32,665 nucleotides of DNA from Bacillus sp. JCM 19058 (GTDB lineage Bacteria; Bacillota; Bacilli; Bacillales_H; Bacillaceae_D), in contig BAXO01000062.1 in NCBI GenBank assembly GCA_001310555.1, forward strand, positions 1-32,665, read 5' to 3'. The first letter of the stretch is position 1. Every line of letters begins with the position of its first letter. Positions 11,475 to 20,999 of this stretch are shown in pieces. Under the pieces are notes generated by a model. The model did not search any database. It was given only the letters and a program-made list of their open reading frames with translations, and was not told where the DNA came from. The translations under genes and the position numbers were made by a program.

Positions 11475-11505
11475 TGTATATGCAGTGTGATCGGTCAAGC
11501 ATGAC
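11475..11505 (-). promoter_or_regulatory. Possible sigma-E-type promoter of spoVB
   Basis: On the minus strand GTCATGCT (-35-like, 11498-11505) is followed after 15 bases by CATATACA (-10-like, 11475-11482), about 60 bases before the spoVB start. It is a partial match to the sigma-E pattern. spoVB is mother-cell expressed in B. subtilis, which is why the match was considered. It is weak evidence by itself. Confidence 0.3.
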
Positions 11506-11711
11506 AAGTTTAAGAAAACGAAAATTCGTTTCCGTCTCGGTAATAGCACGAGATTCTACTCTACCTGCATGGAGCAAGCCCGCGACAGGTCGTTAAGAGG
11601 ATAGCTTTCATCCTCAGTGTAGAGTGGATAAAAAAAAGAAAGAAGGAACAAGTTGCTCGGATAGCGAAACTAGTTATGTCAAAAAGTAAAAGCTGATAGT
11701 GGGGTGTGCAG

Positions 11712-12005
11712 ATGGGAAACAAACAGCAGTTTGATGTATGGCGAGATCAAGTTGAGCCAGTGCTACAAAGCAAGGTGGACGAGTTCCACTTCCTAGGCTA
11801 CGAACGGGCAACAAAGGATGAGGTCTGGAAATGCATTATTGAACAGTTACGGAAACAAAAGGCATTTATCCATTTTCATGATTTCGTAAATAAAATTTTG
11901 ACATTGAAGCCTCAGCAATATATGACTTGGCTGACGGTGAGCGCCTATAAAGAACCAGTGGACTGGTTTGCTGAATATGAGAACAACGAAGACGGAATAA
12001 GTTGA
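11712..12005 (+). CDS. comN: ComN-family post-transcriptional regulator
   Basis: A 97-residue soluble protein (MGNKQQFDVWRDQVEPVLQS...) with the compact helical composition and conserved WLTVSAYKEP segment of the ComN (YrzD) family. In B. subtilis ComN promotes comE mRNA localisation at poles and division sites and supports competence. It lies between divergent spoVB and secDF, matching the B. subtilis neighbourhood. GGGG precedes ATG 11712; a GTG two codons upstream is in frame. The frame is intact. Confidence 0.8.
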   Translation: MGNKQQFDVWRDQVEPVLQSKVDEFHFLGYERATKDEVWKCIIEQLRKQKAFIHFHDFVNKILTLKPQQYMTWLTVSAYKEPVDWFAEYENNEDGIS

Positions 12006-12035
12006 ACGCTTTAGCTGAAAGATTCGCATGGAAAA

Positions 12036-12065
12036 TTGACAGGAAATTTCAATGATCGCTATAAT
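12036..12065 (+). promoter_or_regulatory. Sigma-A promoter of secDF
   Basis: Perfect -35 TTGACA (12036-12041) and -10 TATAAT (12060-12065) with an 18-base spacer, predicting a start near 12072. It begins just after the comN stop, so secDF has its own strong promoter. Confidence 0.8.
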
Positions 12066-12071
12066 GGAAGT

Positions 12072-12263
12072 ATTGTGCAAATGCTTGTCTTTCGTTGATA
12101 AGCATTGACTTCGGTGTAACCTTCTGACCCACCCCCATTTCACCGTATGGGGGATTACGATCGTTACCGGGTCAGAGTCTACGTCGTACAAAGCTATGTA
12201 CCGGATCGGTGCAAGAGGCTTCACGATAGTGAGTGGTAAGATGAAGGAGGCTTATATTAGAAA
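12072..12263 (+). promoter_or_regulatory. Folded 5' leader of secDF mRNA
   Basis: The roughly 190-base untranslated leader contains a perfect 7-bp hairpin (AATGCTT 12080-12086 with AAGCATT 12100-12106). A compound hairpin follows: CTGACCC 12124-12130 with GGGTCAG 12169-12175, enclosing CCCCCAT 12132-12138 with ATGGGGG 12147-12153. A segment at 12112-12120 can alternatively pair with GTTACCG at 12163-12169, which would compete with the outer stem. AAGGAGG lies at the leader's end. I see no terminator T-run and no convincing leader peptide beyond a five-codon ATG frame. Regulation is inferred only. Confidence 0.45.
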
Positions 12264-13576
12264 ATGGTGAAAAAAGGGCGGCTCGTTACTTTTTTCTCAT
12301 CATAGCTGTTCTGAGTGTAGTAATCAGTCAGACTGTAATGGGGATTACGAAAGACATAAAGCTGGGGCTCGACCTTCAAGGCGGGTTTGAAATTCTATAT
12401 CAAGTCCACCCGGCAAATGAGGGAGATGTAATCGATCAAGAGGCGCTGTCGGCAACGGTTGCCGCGCTGAATCAGCGTGTCAACGTGCTCGGAGTATCGG
12501 AGCCGAACATTCAAATTGAAGGAGAAGACAGAGTTCGAGTTCAGCTCGCAGGTATTGAGGATCAGCAGTCGGCTCGCGATTTGCTGGCGACCGAAGCGAC
12601 CTTGACGATACGTGATGTCCACGATCAAGTCCTGCTTGATGGCAGTGATTTAAGTCAGAACGGAGCAAGTCCGTCGTTTCATGGGGAAACGAACCAGCCG
12701 ATCGTAACGCTAACCTTGAATGATGCCGGCCGTTTTGGTGATATTACGAGAGAACTTTCGCAGCCTGAAAGAGTGGCCAGCGGTGAGAACGTTTTAGTCA
12801 TCTGGCTCGACTTTGAAGAGGGCGTTGATTCCTATTCAGAAGAGAGGAATAAGGCAGAGCCTAAGTATATTTCAGCTGCTGGTGTCAGTAAGGAGCTCAA
12901 TACTCGTGATGTTATGATCGAGGGCCATTTTACAACGGAGGAAACGCGCTTTATTTCCGAGGTACTGAACGCAGGTTCCTTGCCTGTTTCATTAGAAGAG
13001 GTTTATTCAAATTCAGTCGGCGCTTCGCTCGGCGAACAGGCGATGCAGCAAACGATTTTTGCCGGCTTCATCGGCATTGCGTTAATTTTTGTTTATATGC
13101 TGCTTTATTATCGCTTTTCCGGCTTTATTGCGGTCATGACATTAAGCATTTACATATTTCTCGTGTTGCTAGTCTTTAACTTAATGAATGCAGTATTAAC
13201 GCTGCCCGGGATTGCCGCTTTAATTCTCGGTGTCGGTATGGCGGTTGATGCGAATATTTTGACGGCTGAACGGATCAAAGAAGAAATTAAGTCTGGGAAA
13301 TCGATTATGTCGGCCTTTAAGGTAGGGAACAAACGCGCGATGAGTTCTATTGTCGATGCGAATATTACAACTCTTCTTGCAGCAGGCGTACTTTTTGTCT
13401 ACGGAACGAGCTCGGTGCAAGGCTTTGCCGTTATGCTGATCGTGAGCATTCTCGTGAGCTTTCTGACGGCTGTATACGGCTCTCGTTTATTGATGGGGCT
13501 CTGGGTCAATAGCCGAGTTCTCAATAAAAAGCCTGGTTTGTTCGGGGTAAAGGAGGATGATATTCGTGAACTTTAA
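12264..13576 (+). CDS. secD: Protein translocase subunit SecD (SecD part of SecDF), frameshifted
   Basis: ATG 12264 after GAAGGAGG begins MVKKGRLVTFFLIIAVLSVV, the first membrane helix, once the six-T run 12290-12295 is read as seven. The hallmark GLDLQGGFEILY follows, then the periplasm-equivalent P1 domain and a block of five helices with GVGMAVDANILTAERIKEE. SecD with SecF uses the proton gradient to pull translocating proteins through SecYEG. The frame ends 12 codons after GLFGVKEDDIREL begins to overlap secF. In B. subtilis SecD and SecF are one polypeptide; one surplus T at 13572-13574 would explain the separation here, and the fused corrected length would be about 747 residues. Confidence 0.93.
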
Positions 13577-14507
13577 TTTTCAAGATAAGCAAATCGACTT
13601 CGTCAAGCATCGTAACAAGTTTTTCATCTTTACCTTGAGCTATGTTGTTATCGGCATTATTTTGCTCAGCACGATGGGTTTAAATCTCGGGATTGATTTT
13701 GAAAGTGGTTCGCGAGTGGAAATAACGAGTACGGAATCGCTAACAGCTGAGGAATTGAATCAGCACTTTGAACAAATTGGTGCAGGCTACACCCCGGATG
13801 ATGTTACTTTGGCAGGAGAGCAAAATGAAAGAGCGAGCGTCCGTTTTATTGGCGTCCTATCCGCAGAGGAAATCGCCGAAATTCAGGCCTATCTTACGGG
13901 GCTGTATGGGTCTGAGCCAAGTGTCAGCACAGTCTCGCCAACAGTCGGTAAGGAATTGGCACGCAACGCCCTTATCGCTGTCTTAATCGCTTCATTAGGC
14001 ATCGCGATCTACATTAGCTTCCGCTTTCAATTTCTATACGGTGCTGCGGCTGTAATTTCGCTCCTGCACGATGCATTTTTTGTCATTGCTATCTTCAGCC
14101 TGCTGCAAATTGAAATCAACATTCCCTTTATTGCAGCGGTACTCACGGTTGTCGGTTATTCAATAAATGATACGATTGTAACCTTTGATCGAATTAGAGA
14201 AAATGTGAAAAATGCGAAACGAATTAAAGGCTTTTCTGATTTAGCCGCCATTGTGAACACTAGCTTGCTACAAACTTTGGCGCGCTCGATAAATACAGCT
14301 TTAACCGTTGCCTTCGCCGCGGCTGCCATTATGATTTTTGGTGGGGAAGCGATCCGTTCGTTTGCCTTTGCCCTTTTACTTGGGCTGCTTGCTGGAACCT
14401 ATTCGTCGCTGTTTTTGGCCGCTCAGCTATGGGTTGTTTGGAAAGGCAAGCAATTAAAAAAGCAACGCTTTAAAAGCGCAAACCCGGAGGCAAAACCGAC
14501 ACCTTAA
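13566..14507 (+). CDS. secF: Protein translocase subunit SecF (SecF part of SecDF)
   Basis: The SecF half starts near FDFVKHRNKFF-like sequence (QIDFVKHRNKFFIFTLSYVV) and has GIDFESGSRVEI, then helices with the conserved GYSINDTIVTFDRIRENV. GTG 13566 is preceded by AAAGGAGG at good spacing, so independent initiation is possible. The same bases, however, encode the conserved VKEDDI of SecD, and the frames differ by one base at a TTT (13572-13574). I consider a single secDF gene slightly more likely. Followed by a hairpin at 14514. Confidence 0.92.
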   Translation: MNFNFQDKQIDFVKHRNKFFIFTLSYVVIGIILLSTMGLNLGIDFESGSRVEITSTESLTAEELNQHFEQIGAGYTPDDVTLAGEQNERASVRFIGVLSAEEIAEIQAYLTGLYGSEPSVSTVSPTVGKELARNALIAVLIASLGIAIYISFRFQFLYGAAAVISLLHDAFFVIAIFSLLQIEINIPFIAAVLTVVGYSINDTIVTFDRIRENVKNAKRIKGFSDLAAIVNTSLLQTLARSINTALTVAFAAAAIMIFGGEAIRSFAFALLLGLLAGTYSSLFLAAQLWVVWKGKQLKKQRFKSANPEAKPTP

Positions 14508-14513
14508 AAAGAG

Positions 14514-14537
14514 GACCATGATGCATTCATGGTCTTT
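14514..14537 (+). terminator. Probable terminator after secF
   Basis: Perfect 8-bp stem GACCATGA/TCATGGTC (14514-14521 with 14527-14534) with a 5-base loop, seven bases after the secF stop. The T-run is only TTT, so termination may be partial. The remaining 200 bases to lapA show no convincing gene. Confidence 0.5.
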
Positions 14538-14742
14538 GTGGTCCTTGATGCTGATCACCCTTATCGTCACGGAAGGCAGAATCCGTGGCAATCGTTGATG
14601 TTCTTCTCACTATTGTTGGGTTTGAACTAGCGATTGGAAAACTAGTGAAGGACTGTCTGCTTCAGGCAACGATTGTCCACAACGTATTGGTTCAATTCAC
14701 CCTTACAAGGGAGAAAGTGACACGTAGAGGAGGGATTTACTT

Positions 14743-15033
14743 ATGAAGGGTCAATGGGGAATTATTTTAGGCTTACTACTAGCACTCGTGATTGCTGTAT
14801 TTGCTGTCATTAATGTTGAGTCCGTTCGGGTGAATTATTTGTTTGGAATTGCAGAATGGCCGCTCATATTGATTATTCTCGTTTCTGTGATTATGGGGGC
14901 GATCATAGTAGGAGCGTTAGGTATGGTAAAGATATACCAGCTGCAAACTGAATTGAAAAAACTGAAGAATGAGTCTGTAGACGATACTAGCTTAGAAATG
15001 AACGAAACGAGTGAAGAGAAAGTGAAGGAATGA
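14743..15033 (+). CDS. LapA-domain (DUF1049) small membrane protein, YrvD-like
   Basis: A 96-residue protein with two membrane helices (about residues 6-24 and 40-64) separated by the short NVESVRVNYLFGIAEWPL, the LapA/DUF1049 pattern, then a charged coiled tail (LQTELKKLKNESVDD). GAGGAGGG precedes ATG 14743. B. subtilis has yrvD in the same slot ahead of recJ. In E. coli LapA helps LPS regulation; the Firmicute role is unknown. The frame is intact. Confidence 0.85.
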   Translation: MKGQWGIILGLLLALVIAVFAVINVESVRVNYLFGIAEWPLILIILVSVIMGAIIVGALGMVKIYQLQTELKKLKNESVDDTSLEMNETSEEKVKE

Positions 15034-15036
15034 AGA

Positions 15037-15065
15037 TTGTCACCCCTCGGTTGCTCCTGTATAAT
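15037..15065 (+). promoter_or_regulatory. Sigma-A promoter of recJ
   Basis: -35 TTGTCA (15037-15042), 17-base spacer, perfect -10 TATAAT (15060-15065). It starts three bases after the lapA stop and predicts a transcript with a leader of only about 16 bases. Confidence 0.75.
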
Positions 15066-15086
15066 GGGAGGGTCAGGGGTGTTTTT
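15041..15086 (+). terminator. Terminator-like hairpin overlapping the recJ promoter
   Basis: CACCCCT (15041-15047) pairs with AGGGGTG (15075-15081), with an inner CTCC/GGAG helix, followed by TTTTT at 15082-15086. It would form only in read-through RNA from lapA, since the recJ promoter lies inside the loop. Confidence 0.6.
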
Positions 15087-15087
15087 A

Positions 15088-17437
15088 ATGTTAAAACCAA
15101 GGGCAAGATGGAAGGTACATAGTCAAAATGAAAAAAATGGTAGAAGAGCTCGTAACTCAGCTCGGAGTCGCTCCGCTAGTTGCCAGGCTCTTACTTAATC
15201 GCGGAATTGATACATATGAGGAAGCAAAGCTGTACTTAGATAAACGAGAATTATGCTATCACGATCCGTACTTGCTTGATGGAATGAAAGAAGCGGTCGA
15301 GCGAATCAAGCAAGCGATTGCCGAAGACGAGAGAATTCTTATTTTTGGTGATTATGATGCCGACGGCGTAAGTAGTACAGCGATTATGGTACATACGTTA
15401 AGAGAGCTCGGTGCCGATTTCGATTTTTACATTCCGAATCGTTTTACTGAAGGGTATGGGCCTAATGAAGCCGCTTTGCGTAAGGCAAAAGAAGACGGCT
15501 ATCAGCTTGTAGTTACTGTCGACACAGGAATTGCTGCGGTACATGAGGCGGCTGTTGCCAAGGAAATTGGACTCGATTTTATAGTGACCGATCACCATGA
15601 AGCGCCACCGGTGCTACCCGATGCACTGGCGATAGTCAATCCTAAAAAGCCAGGCTGCCCATATCCTTTTAAAGGCCTAGCCGGAGTGGGCGTTGCTTTT
15701 AAGGTGGCTCAAGCTCTACTCGGACGAACGCCGACTGAATGGCTCGATATTGTCGTCATCGGAACGATCGCCGACTTAGTCCCGCTCGTCGATGAGAATC
15801 GCTTGCTGGCGATTGAAGGCTGGAAGCCTTACAAGCGACGGCGAGGCCGGGGCTGAAGGCGCTAAAAAAAGTATGCGGCTTTGGACATGAGGCGATCAAG
15901 GCCGACCATGTTGGATTTGGAATGGCGCCTAGAATTAATGCCGCAGGTAGGCTCGATTCAGCAGATCCGGCAGTGGAACTCCTACTTTGTGAGGATATAG
16001 ACGAGGCTGAAAGTCTTGCTAATGAAATCGACCGGCTTAACAAGGAAAGGCAAGGAATCGTCCAGCGAATGACGAAGGAAGCGATCGACATCGTCGAAAA
16101 ACAGTTCCCTCCCGAAAAGCATCATGTGCTTGTTGTAGCAAAGGAAGGCTGGAATGCCGGAGTTATTGGTATCGTGGCCTCACGCCTCGTCGAGCAGTTT
16201 TACCGTCCGACGATCGTACTAAGCATTGATTCTGAGAAGGGGTTGGCCAAAGGTTCGGCAAGAAGCATCGAAGGCTTTGATATGTTTCACGAGCTTTCGA
16301 AAAGCCGTGATATCCTACCGCATTTTGGCGGTCATCCGATGGCGGCAGGGCTGACGATGAAAGCAGCAGACCTGGACATGTTGCGAGTACGCTTGCACGA
16401 ACAGGCTGCCGTTTGCCTGAAACCTGAGGATTTCACTCCAATTATGAACATTGATGTAGTGGCAGGAGTAGAGGAAATATCACTCGACGTCATTGAGCAA
16501 ATGCAGCGACTGGCGCCTTTTGGCGTGGCGAATCCGACGCCAAAAGTCATGATTGAGGATGCACAAATTGGACAGATGAGAAGAATCGGATCCGACGGCA
16601 ATCATTTAAAGCTGAGCTTTGCAGAAAACGGTGTAAGCTTGATGGAATTGGTTTTCACCTTGGCGATCTCCATGAGGAGATGACCGCTAATGCACGCGTT
16701 TCTGCTGTTGGCACCTTGTCGGTTAATGAATGGAATGGTCGCGTAAAGCCCCAACTCATGCTTGAGGATTTGGCGGTTTCGGACTGGCAGCTTTTTGATT
16801 GGCGAAGTATTCAGCAGCAGCGCTTAGTGGAAAAAGTCGAGCAATTGCCGGAAGAAAATCGGCTGCTCGTAGCTTTCCAGGCTGAAACGAAAACGAAACT
16901 CGGTCTAGACGACTGGGATGTGCACTTGCTTAATGAGCTTGCTTCAATCGATTTGTCCGGACGGTATCTCATTTTACTCGATGTTCCTATGCAGCGACGA
17001 CAGTTCGATGATTTAATTGCTATCAAAGGTGAACCCGCTAGAATTTATACGGTCTTTTATCAAAAGGAGGACTCTTTTTTTACGACGAATCCTAATCGTG
17101 AACAATTTAAATGGTTTTATGCATTTTTATTAAAGCGCAAAACCTTTTCCGTGAGCAAGCACGGGCGCGAATTAGCCAAGCATAAAGCTGGTCAAGCCAT
17201 ACCGTCGATTTTATGACAACCGTTTTTTTGGAGTTGGGTTTTGTGACGCTCGAAAATGGTTGGATTTCGATCAATGAAAAACCTGAAAAGAAGAGCCTTG
17301 AGCAATCAATGGCTTATCGGAGTAAACAGGAGAAGGCGGACATTGAAAATGAATTTGTCTACTCCTCTTATCATGAGTTGAAGCAATGGTTTACGAATAC
17401 GATATATCATAGGCAGAAACAAAAGGAGACGGTGTAA
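15088..17437 (+). CDS. recJ: Single-stranded-DNA-specific exonuclease RecJ, four frameshifts
   Basis: RecJ degrades single-stranded DNA 5' to 3' in repair and recombination. The start [16 protein letters not shown] at ATG 15088 is the family N-terminus; it joins the long frame after one A is removed from 15131-15137. Catalytic motifs: [27 protein letters not shown], then the DHHA1 domain with [14 protein letters not shown] and [11 protein letters not shown]. Three one-base deletions must be restored: near 15830 (EGLEALRA), 16644 ([13 protein letters not shown]) and 17187 ([12 protein letters not shown]). The corrected length of 783 residues is near the B. subtilis 786. The recJ stop is two bases before apt. 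Confidence 0.95.
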
Positions 17438-17439
17438 GA

Positions 17440-17954
17440 ATGGATTTTAAAGAGCATATAACGATCGTGGAAGATTACCCAAAAGAAGGCATCCGCTTTA
17501 AGGATATCACAACCTTTATGCAAAACGGTGAGGCTTATCAGAAAGCGATTGAGCATATAGCCGATTATGCGCAGGCAAAGCAAGCAGACGTCATTGTCGC
17601 GCCTGAAGCGCGGGGCTTTGTCGTTGGCTGTCCACTAGCAGTCTCACTCGGTATCGGCTTCGTCCCTGTTCGAAAAGCAGGTAAGCTGCCGCGAGAAGTT
17701 ATTTCGGTCGATTATGGTCTAGAATACGGAAAGGACAGCTTGACGATGCATCGGGATGCGATCAGGCTGGGCAACGCGTTTTGATTACTGATGATTTACT
17801 AGCAACGGGTGGGACGATTGAAGCGACAATTAAGATGGTTGAACAACTTGGCGGTGAAGTTATTGGAATCGCCTTTCTGATCGAGCTCGGTTATTTGAAT
17901 GGTCGCGATCGGCTTCAAGGCTATGACATTTATTCATTGATGACTTTTCAATAA
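17440..17954 (+). CDS. apt: Adenine phosphoribosyltransferase, one frameshift
   Basis: Apt salvages adenine with PRPP to AMP. ATG 17440 follows AAAGGAG inside the end of recJ. Conserved parts include [36 protein letters not shown] and the PRPP loop [16 protein letters not shown]. The frame breaks at 17769-17771 (GGG for GGGG), between RLG and QRVLITDD. The corrected length is 171 residues, standard. Downstream terminator at 17961. Confidence 0.96.
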
Positions 17955-17960
17955 CAGTAA

Positions 17961-17995
17961 AAGCGACTGGAGGCCTTCCGGTCGCTTGTTGTCTT
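17961..17995 (+). terminator. Intrinsic terminator after apt
   Basis: An 11-bp stem (17961-17971 with 17977-17987, one G-U pair) and 5-base loop, followed by the T-rich GTTGTCTTT. It ends the recJ-apt unit. Confidence 0.75.
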
Positions 17996-18103
17996 TAAGC
18001 AAAAACACTCGTTCAAATTGGAGCTAAAAAGTTAAAATGGGGCTACAAACGACCTATTGGTAAAAAGTTTGCCTTAATCTCGGCAAAAAACTCCCTATTT
18101 CTC

Positions 18104-18132
18104 TTTACATCGGCGCGAAACTTAAAGATAAT
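18104..18132 (+). promoter_or_regulatory. Sigma-A promoter of relA
   Basis: -35 TTTACA (18104-18109), 17-base spacer, -10 GATAAT (18127-18132), each one base from consensus, 37 bases before the relA start. Confidence 0.65.
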
Positions 18133-18169
18133 AAGAAGAAATATTGAATTTAGAATCAAAGGTGATTCC

Positions 18170-20357
18170 ATGACCATAGATCAAGTATTGCAAAAAGCGA
18201 GTGAATACTTAAATGAGGACGATATCGCTTTTTACGAAGGGCATATGAATACGCGAAGGAAGCGCATAGCGGCCAGTACCGTAAATCGGGAGAGCCTTAT
18301 ATTTTCCACCCGGTTCAAGTAGCAGGGATTATTGTCGGACTCGAGCTTGACCCGAATACGGTTGCAGCGGCTTTTTTGCATGATGTTGTTGAAGATACAG
18401 CTGCGACAGTTGAAGAGCTAGAAAAGGTTTTTAATCGGCAAGTCGCCATGCTCGTCGACGGAGTAACGAAATTAAAAAAAGTTTAAATATAAATCAAAGG
18501 AAGAGCAGCAAGCCGAAAACCATCGCAAAATGCTCGTTGCCATGGCGAGAGATATTCGCGTTATATTAATTAAGCTGGCCGATCGCCTCCATAATATGAG
18601 AACGTTGAAATTTATGCCACCGGAAAAGCAGCGGATTACGTCAAACGAAACACTCGAAATTTTTGCTCCGCTCGCCCATCGCCTTGGTATTTCCACGATC
18701 AAATGGGAGCTTGAGGATATAGCGCTGCGTTATTTGGATCCTCAGCAGTATTATCGAATTGTCAACCTGATGAAGCGTAAACGCGCGGAGCGGGAGCAAT
18801 ATTTGTCCGGAGTCATGGAAACGATCAAGAAGGACCTGGTCGAGGTTAATGTCGCTGCCGAGTTGTCCGGTCGCCCTAAGCATATTTATAGCATTTACCG
18901 AAAAATGATGATGCAAAACAAACAGTTCAACGAAATCTATGACTTGCTCGCCGTTCGGATTATTGTGAAAAACATTAAGGACTGCTATGCAGTGCTTGGC
19001 GTGATTCATACGAGTTGGAAGCCGATGCCTGGTCGCTTTAAAGATTACATTGCCATGCCTAAGCAAAATATGTATCAATCGTTGCATACGACGGTCGTCG
19101 GGCCGCACGGAGACCCGCTTGAAGTGCAAATCCGAACGGAGGACATGCACCGGGTAGCCGAATTCGGGGTAGCCGCTCATTGGGCGTATAAAGAAGGGAA
19201 GTCTTTGGCTAACAGCAAGGATTCGTTTGCGGACAAGCTCACTTGGTTCAGAGATATTATCGAATCACAAAATGATACGAATGACGCCCAAGAGTTTATG
19301 GAATCGTTGAAAATGGATTTATTTTCGGATATGGTGTTTGTGTTTACGCCAAAAGGCGATGTGATTGAGCTGCCACGGGGCTCGGTCCCGCTCGACTTTG
19401 CCTATCGCATTCATAGTGAGATCGGTAATCGATGTATCGGCGCAAAAGTGAATGGGAAAATGGTTCCGCTTGATCACGAACTAAATACGGGTGATATTAT
19501 TGAGGTTATGACCTCGAAGCATTCATACGGACCGAGCCAGGACTGGCTCAAAATTACTAAATCGTCTCATGCAAAAAATAAAATCAAGCAATGGTTTAAA
19601 AAAAGAACGGCGCGATGAAAATATTGAAAAAGGAAGAGAGATCGTCGAAAAGGAAATCAGAGCCCTTGATTTTGAACCGAAGGATGTCCTTACAGCGGAA
19701 AACATCGCTGAGGTCGCGAATAAATTTAGCTTTGCCGGTGAAGAAGATATGTTTGCCGCTGCCGGCTACGGAGGTATTAGCCCTAAGCAAATTGTGAACC
19801 GCCTAACGGAAAAGCTGCGAAAGCAGCAGGATCAGGATCAGGAGGATCAGTCATTAGCCGAAGCATTAACGGAAATGCAAAAGCTTACACCGAAAAAGAG
19901 AACGGGCTCAGGTGTGCGTGTCAAAGGCGTCGATAACATGCTCATCCGTTTGTCTCGTTGTTGTACACCGGTCCCAGGCGATGATATTGTCGGCTATATT
20001 ACAAAAGGCCGCGGCGTTTCGATCCATCGCTCGGACTGTCAAAATGTGCAAAACGAAGAAGTTCAGAACCGCTTGCTTCCCGTGGAATGGGAAGGGGACC
20101 AAGATCATAATAAATCGTACAACGTCGACATTGAAATTATCGGCTTTGACCGCAATGGATTGCTCAATGAAGTGCTACATGCTGTTACAGAAGCAAGGAC
20201 AGTAATTAACGCCGTCTCAGGTCGTTCTGACAACCGTTACAAGATGGCAACCATTCACATGACGATCTTGATTCACAATATCGACCACCTCCATCGAGTC
20301 GTGGATAAAATTAAGCAGCTTAAAGACATTTATTCGGTTCGTCGAATTATGCATTAA
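18170..20357 (+). CDS. relA: Bifunctional (p)ppGpp synthetase/hydrolase Rel, three frameshifts
   Basis: The stringent-response enzyme makes and degrades (p)ppGpp. The N-terminal HD hydrolase domain shows HPVQVAGII and [11 protein letters not shown]; the synthetase domain includes [10 protein letters not shown] and [20 protein letters not shown]; the TGS domain begins [13 protein letters not shown]; a zinc-finger/ACT C-terminus contains [19 protein letters not shown] and [14 protein letters not shown] 18170 follows AAAGGTGA. Corrections: add G at 18239-18241, remove T at 18482-18484, remove A at 19598-19604. The corrected length is 728 residues, near the family norm. Both HD and synthetase residues appear present, so a bifunctional Rel is expected. 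Confidence 0.96.
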
Positions 20358-20539
20358 TAGACTTAAAGCTGATAGCATAAGAGAAACAACGGTATTCGGT
20401 TCTAGCTAATGGACTCTTGCGTCGGAACGTGGAAAGTGGACTATTTGAGCGAGCTCTCTTTCACGGCTTAACAAATCCCACCTTTTCTCCGCATAGAGCG
20501 GGAGTGCAAATTAAAGCAGATTGAGGTGTTTGAAAAACG

Positions 20540-20986
20540 ATGCGTGTGATCTTACAACGAACGAAGCAGGCTTCCGTTACGGTTAACAAGGAAGTCATTG
20601 CAGCAATACAGTCAGGCTTAACTTTATTAGTCGGTATCACACATGAGGATACAATTGAAGACATCAACTATGTCACAGAGAAGATTGTCAACCTCCGAAT
20701 TTTTGAAGACGAAGAAGGGAAAATGAACTTCTCCCTCCTTGATGTCAAAGGGGAGGTTTTATCTGTGTCCCAGTTTACCTTATATGGTGACACGCGGAAA
20801 GGGCGACGCCCAAGCTTTACTGAAGCTGCGCGCCCGGAACAAGCGGAACGTCTTTACGAACAATTTAATAACAAGCTCCGCGAAAAAGGTGTTAAAGTTG
20901 AAACTGGCCGCTTTGGTGCGGCGATGGATGTCTCACTCGTCAACGATGGACCAGTTACCCTAATCGTCGAAAGCCCGCAGCGCTAG
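20540..20986 (+). CDS. dtd: D-aminoacyl-tRNA deacylase
   Basis: Dtd hydrolyses D-aminoacyl-tRNAs and mischarged glycyl-tRNA. The intact 148-residue frame has the catalytic [17 protein letters not shown] segment and the C-terminal NDGPVT (Gly-Pro motif that enforces chirality). GAGGTG lies upstream of ATG 20540. It follows relA, as in Bacillus. The 182-base gap from relA holds no clear promoter or terminator. Confidence 0.96.
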   Translation: MRVILQRTKQASVTVNKEVIAAIQSGLTLLVGITHEDTIEDINYVTEKIVNLRIFEDEEGKMNFSLLDVKGEVLSVSQFTLYGDTRKGRRPSFTEAARPEQAERLYEQFNNKLREKGVKVETGRFGAAMDVSLVNDGPVTLIVESPQR

Positions 20987-20999
20987 CAGCAACAAACGA

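Noticed and set aside
12079..12096. Five-codon ATG frame in the secDF leader, considered as a secretion-sensing leader peptide.
   Set aside because: Far shorter than known arrest peptides and without a ribosome site.
14560..14742. Open frame with hydrophobic content between secF and lapA (reading through AIVDVLLTIVGFELAIGKLV).
   Set aside because: No start codon with a ribosome site, the upstream part overlaps the secF terminator hairpin, and no family is recognised; at most a remnant.
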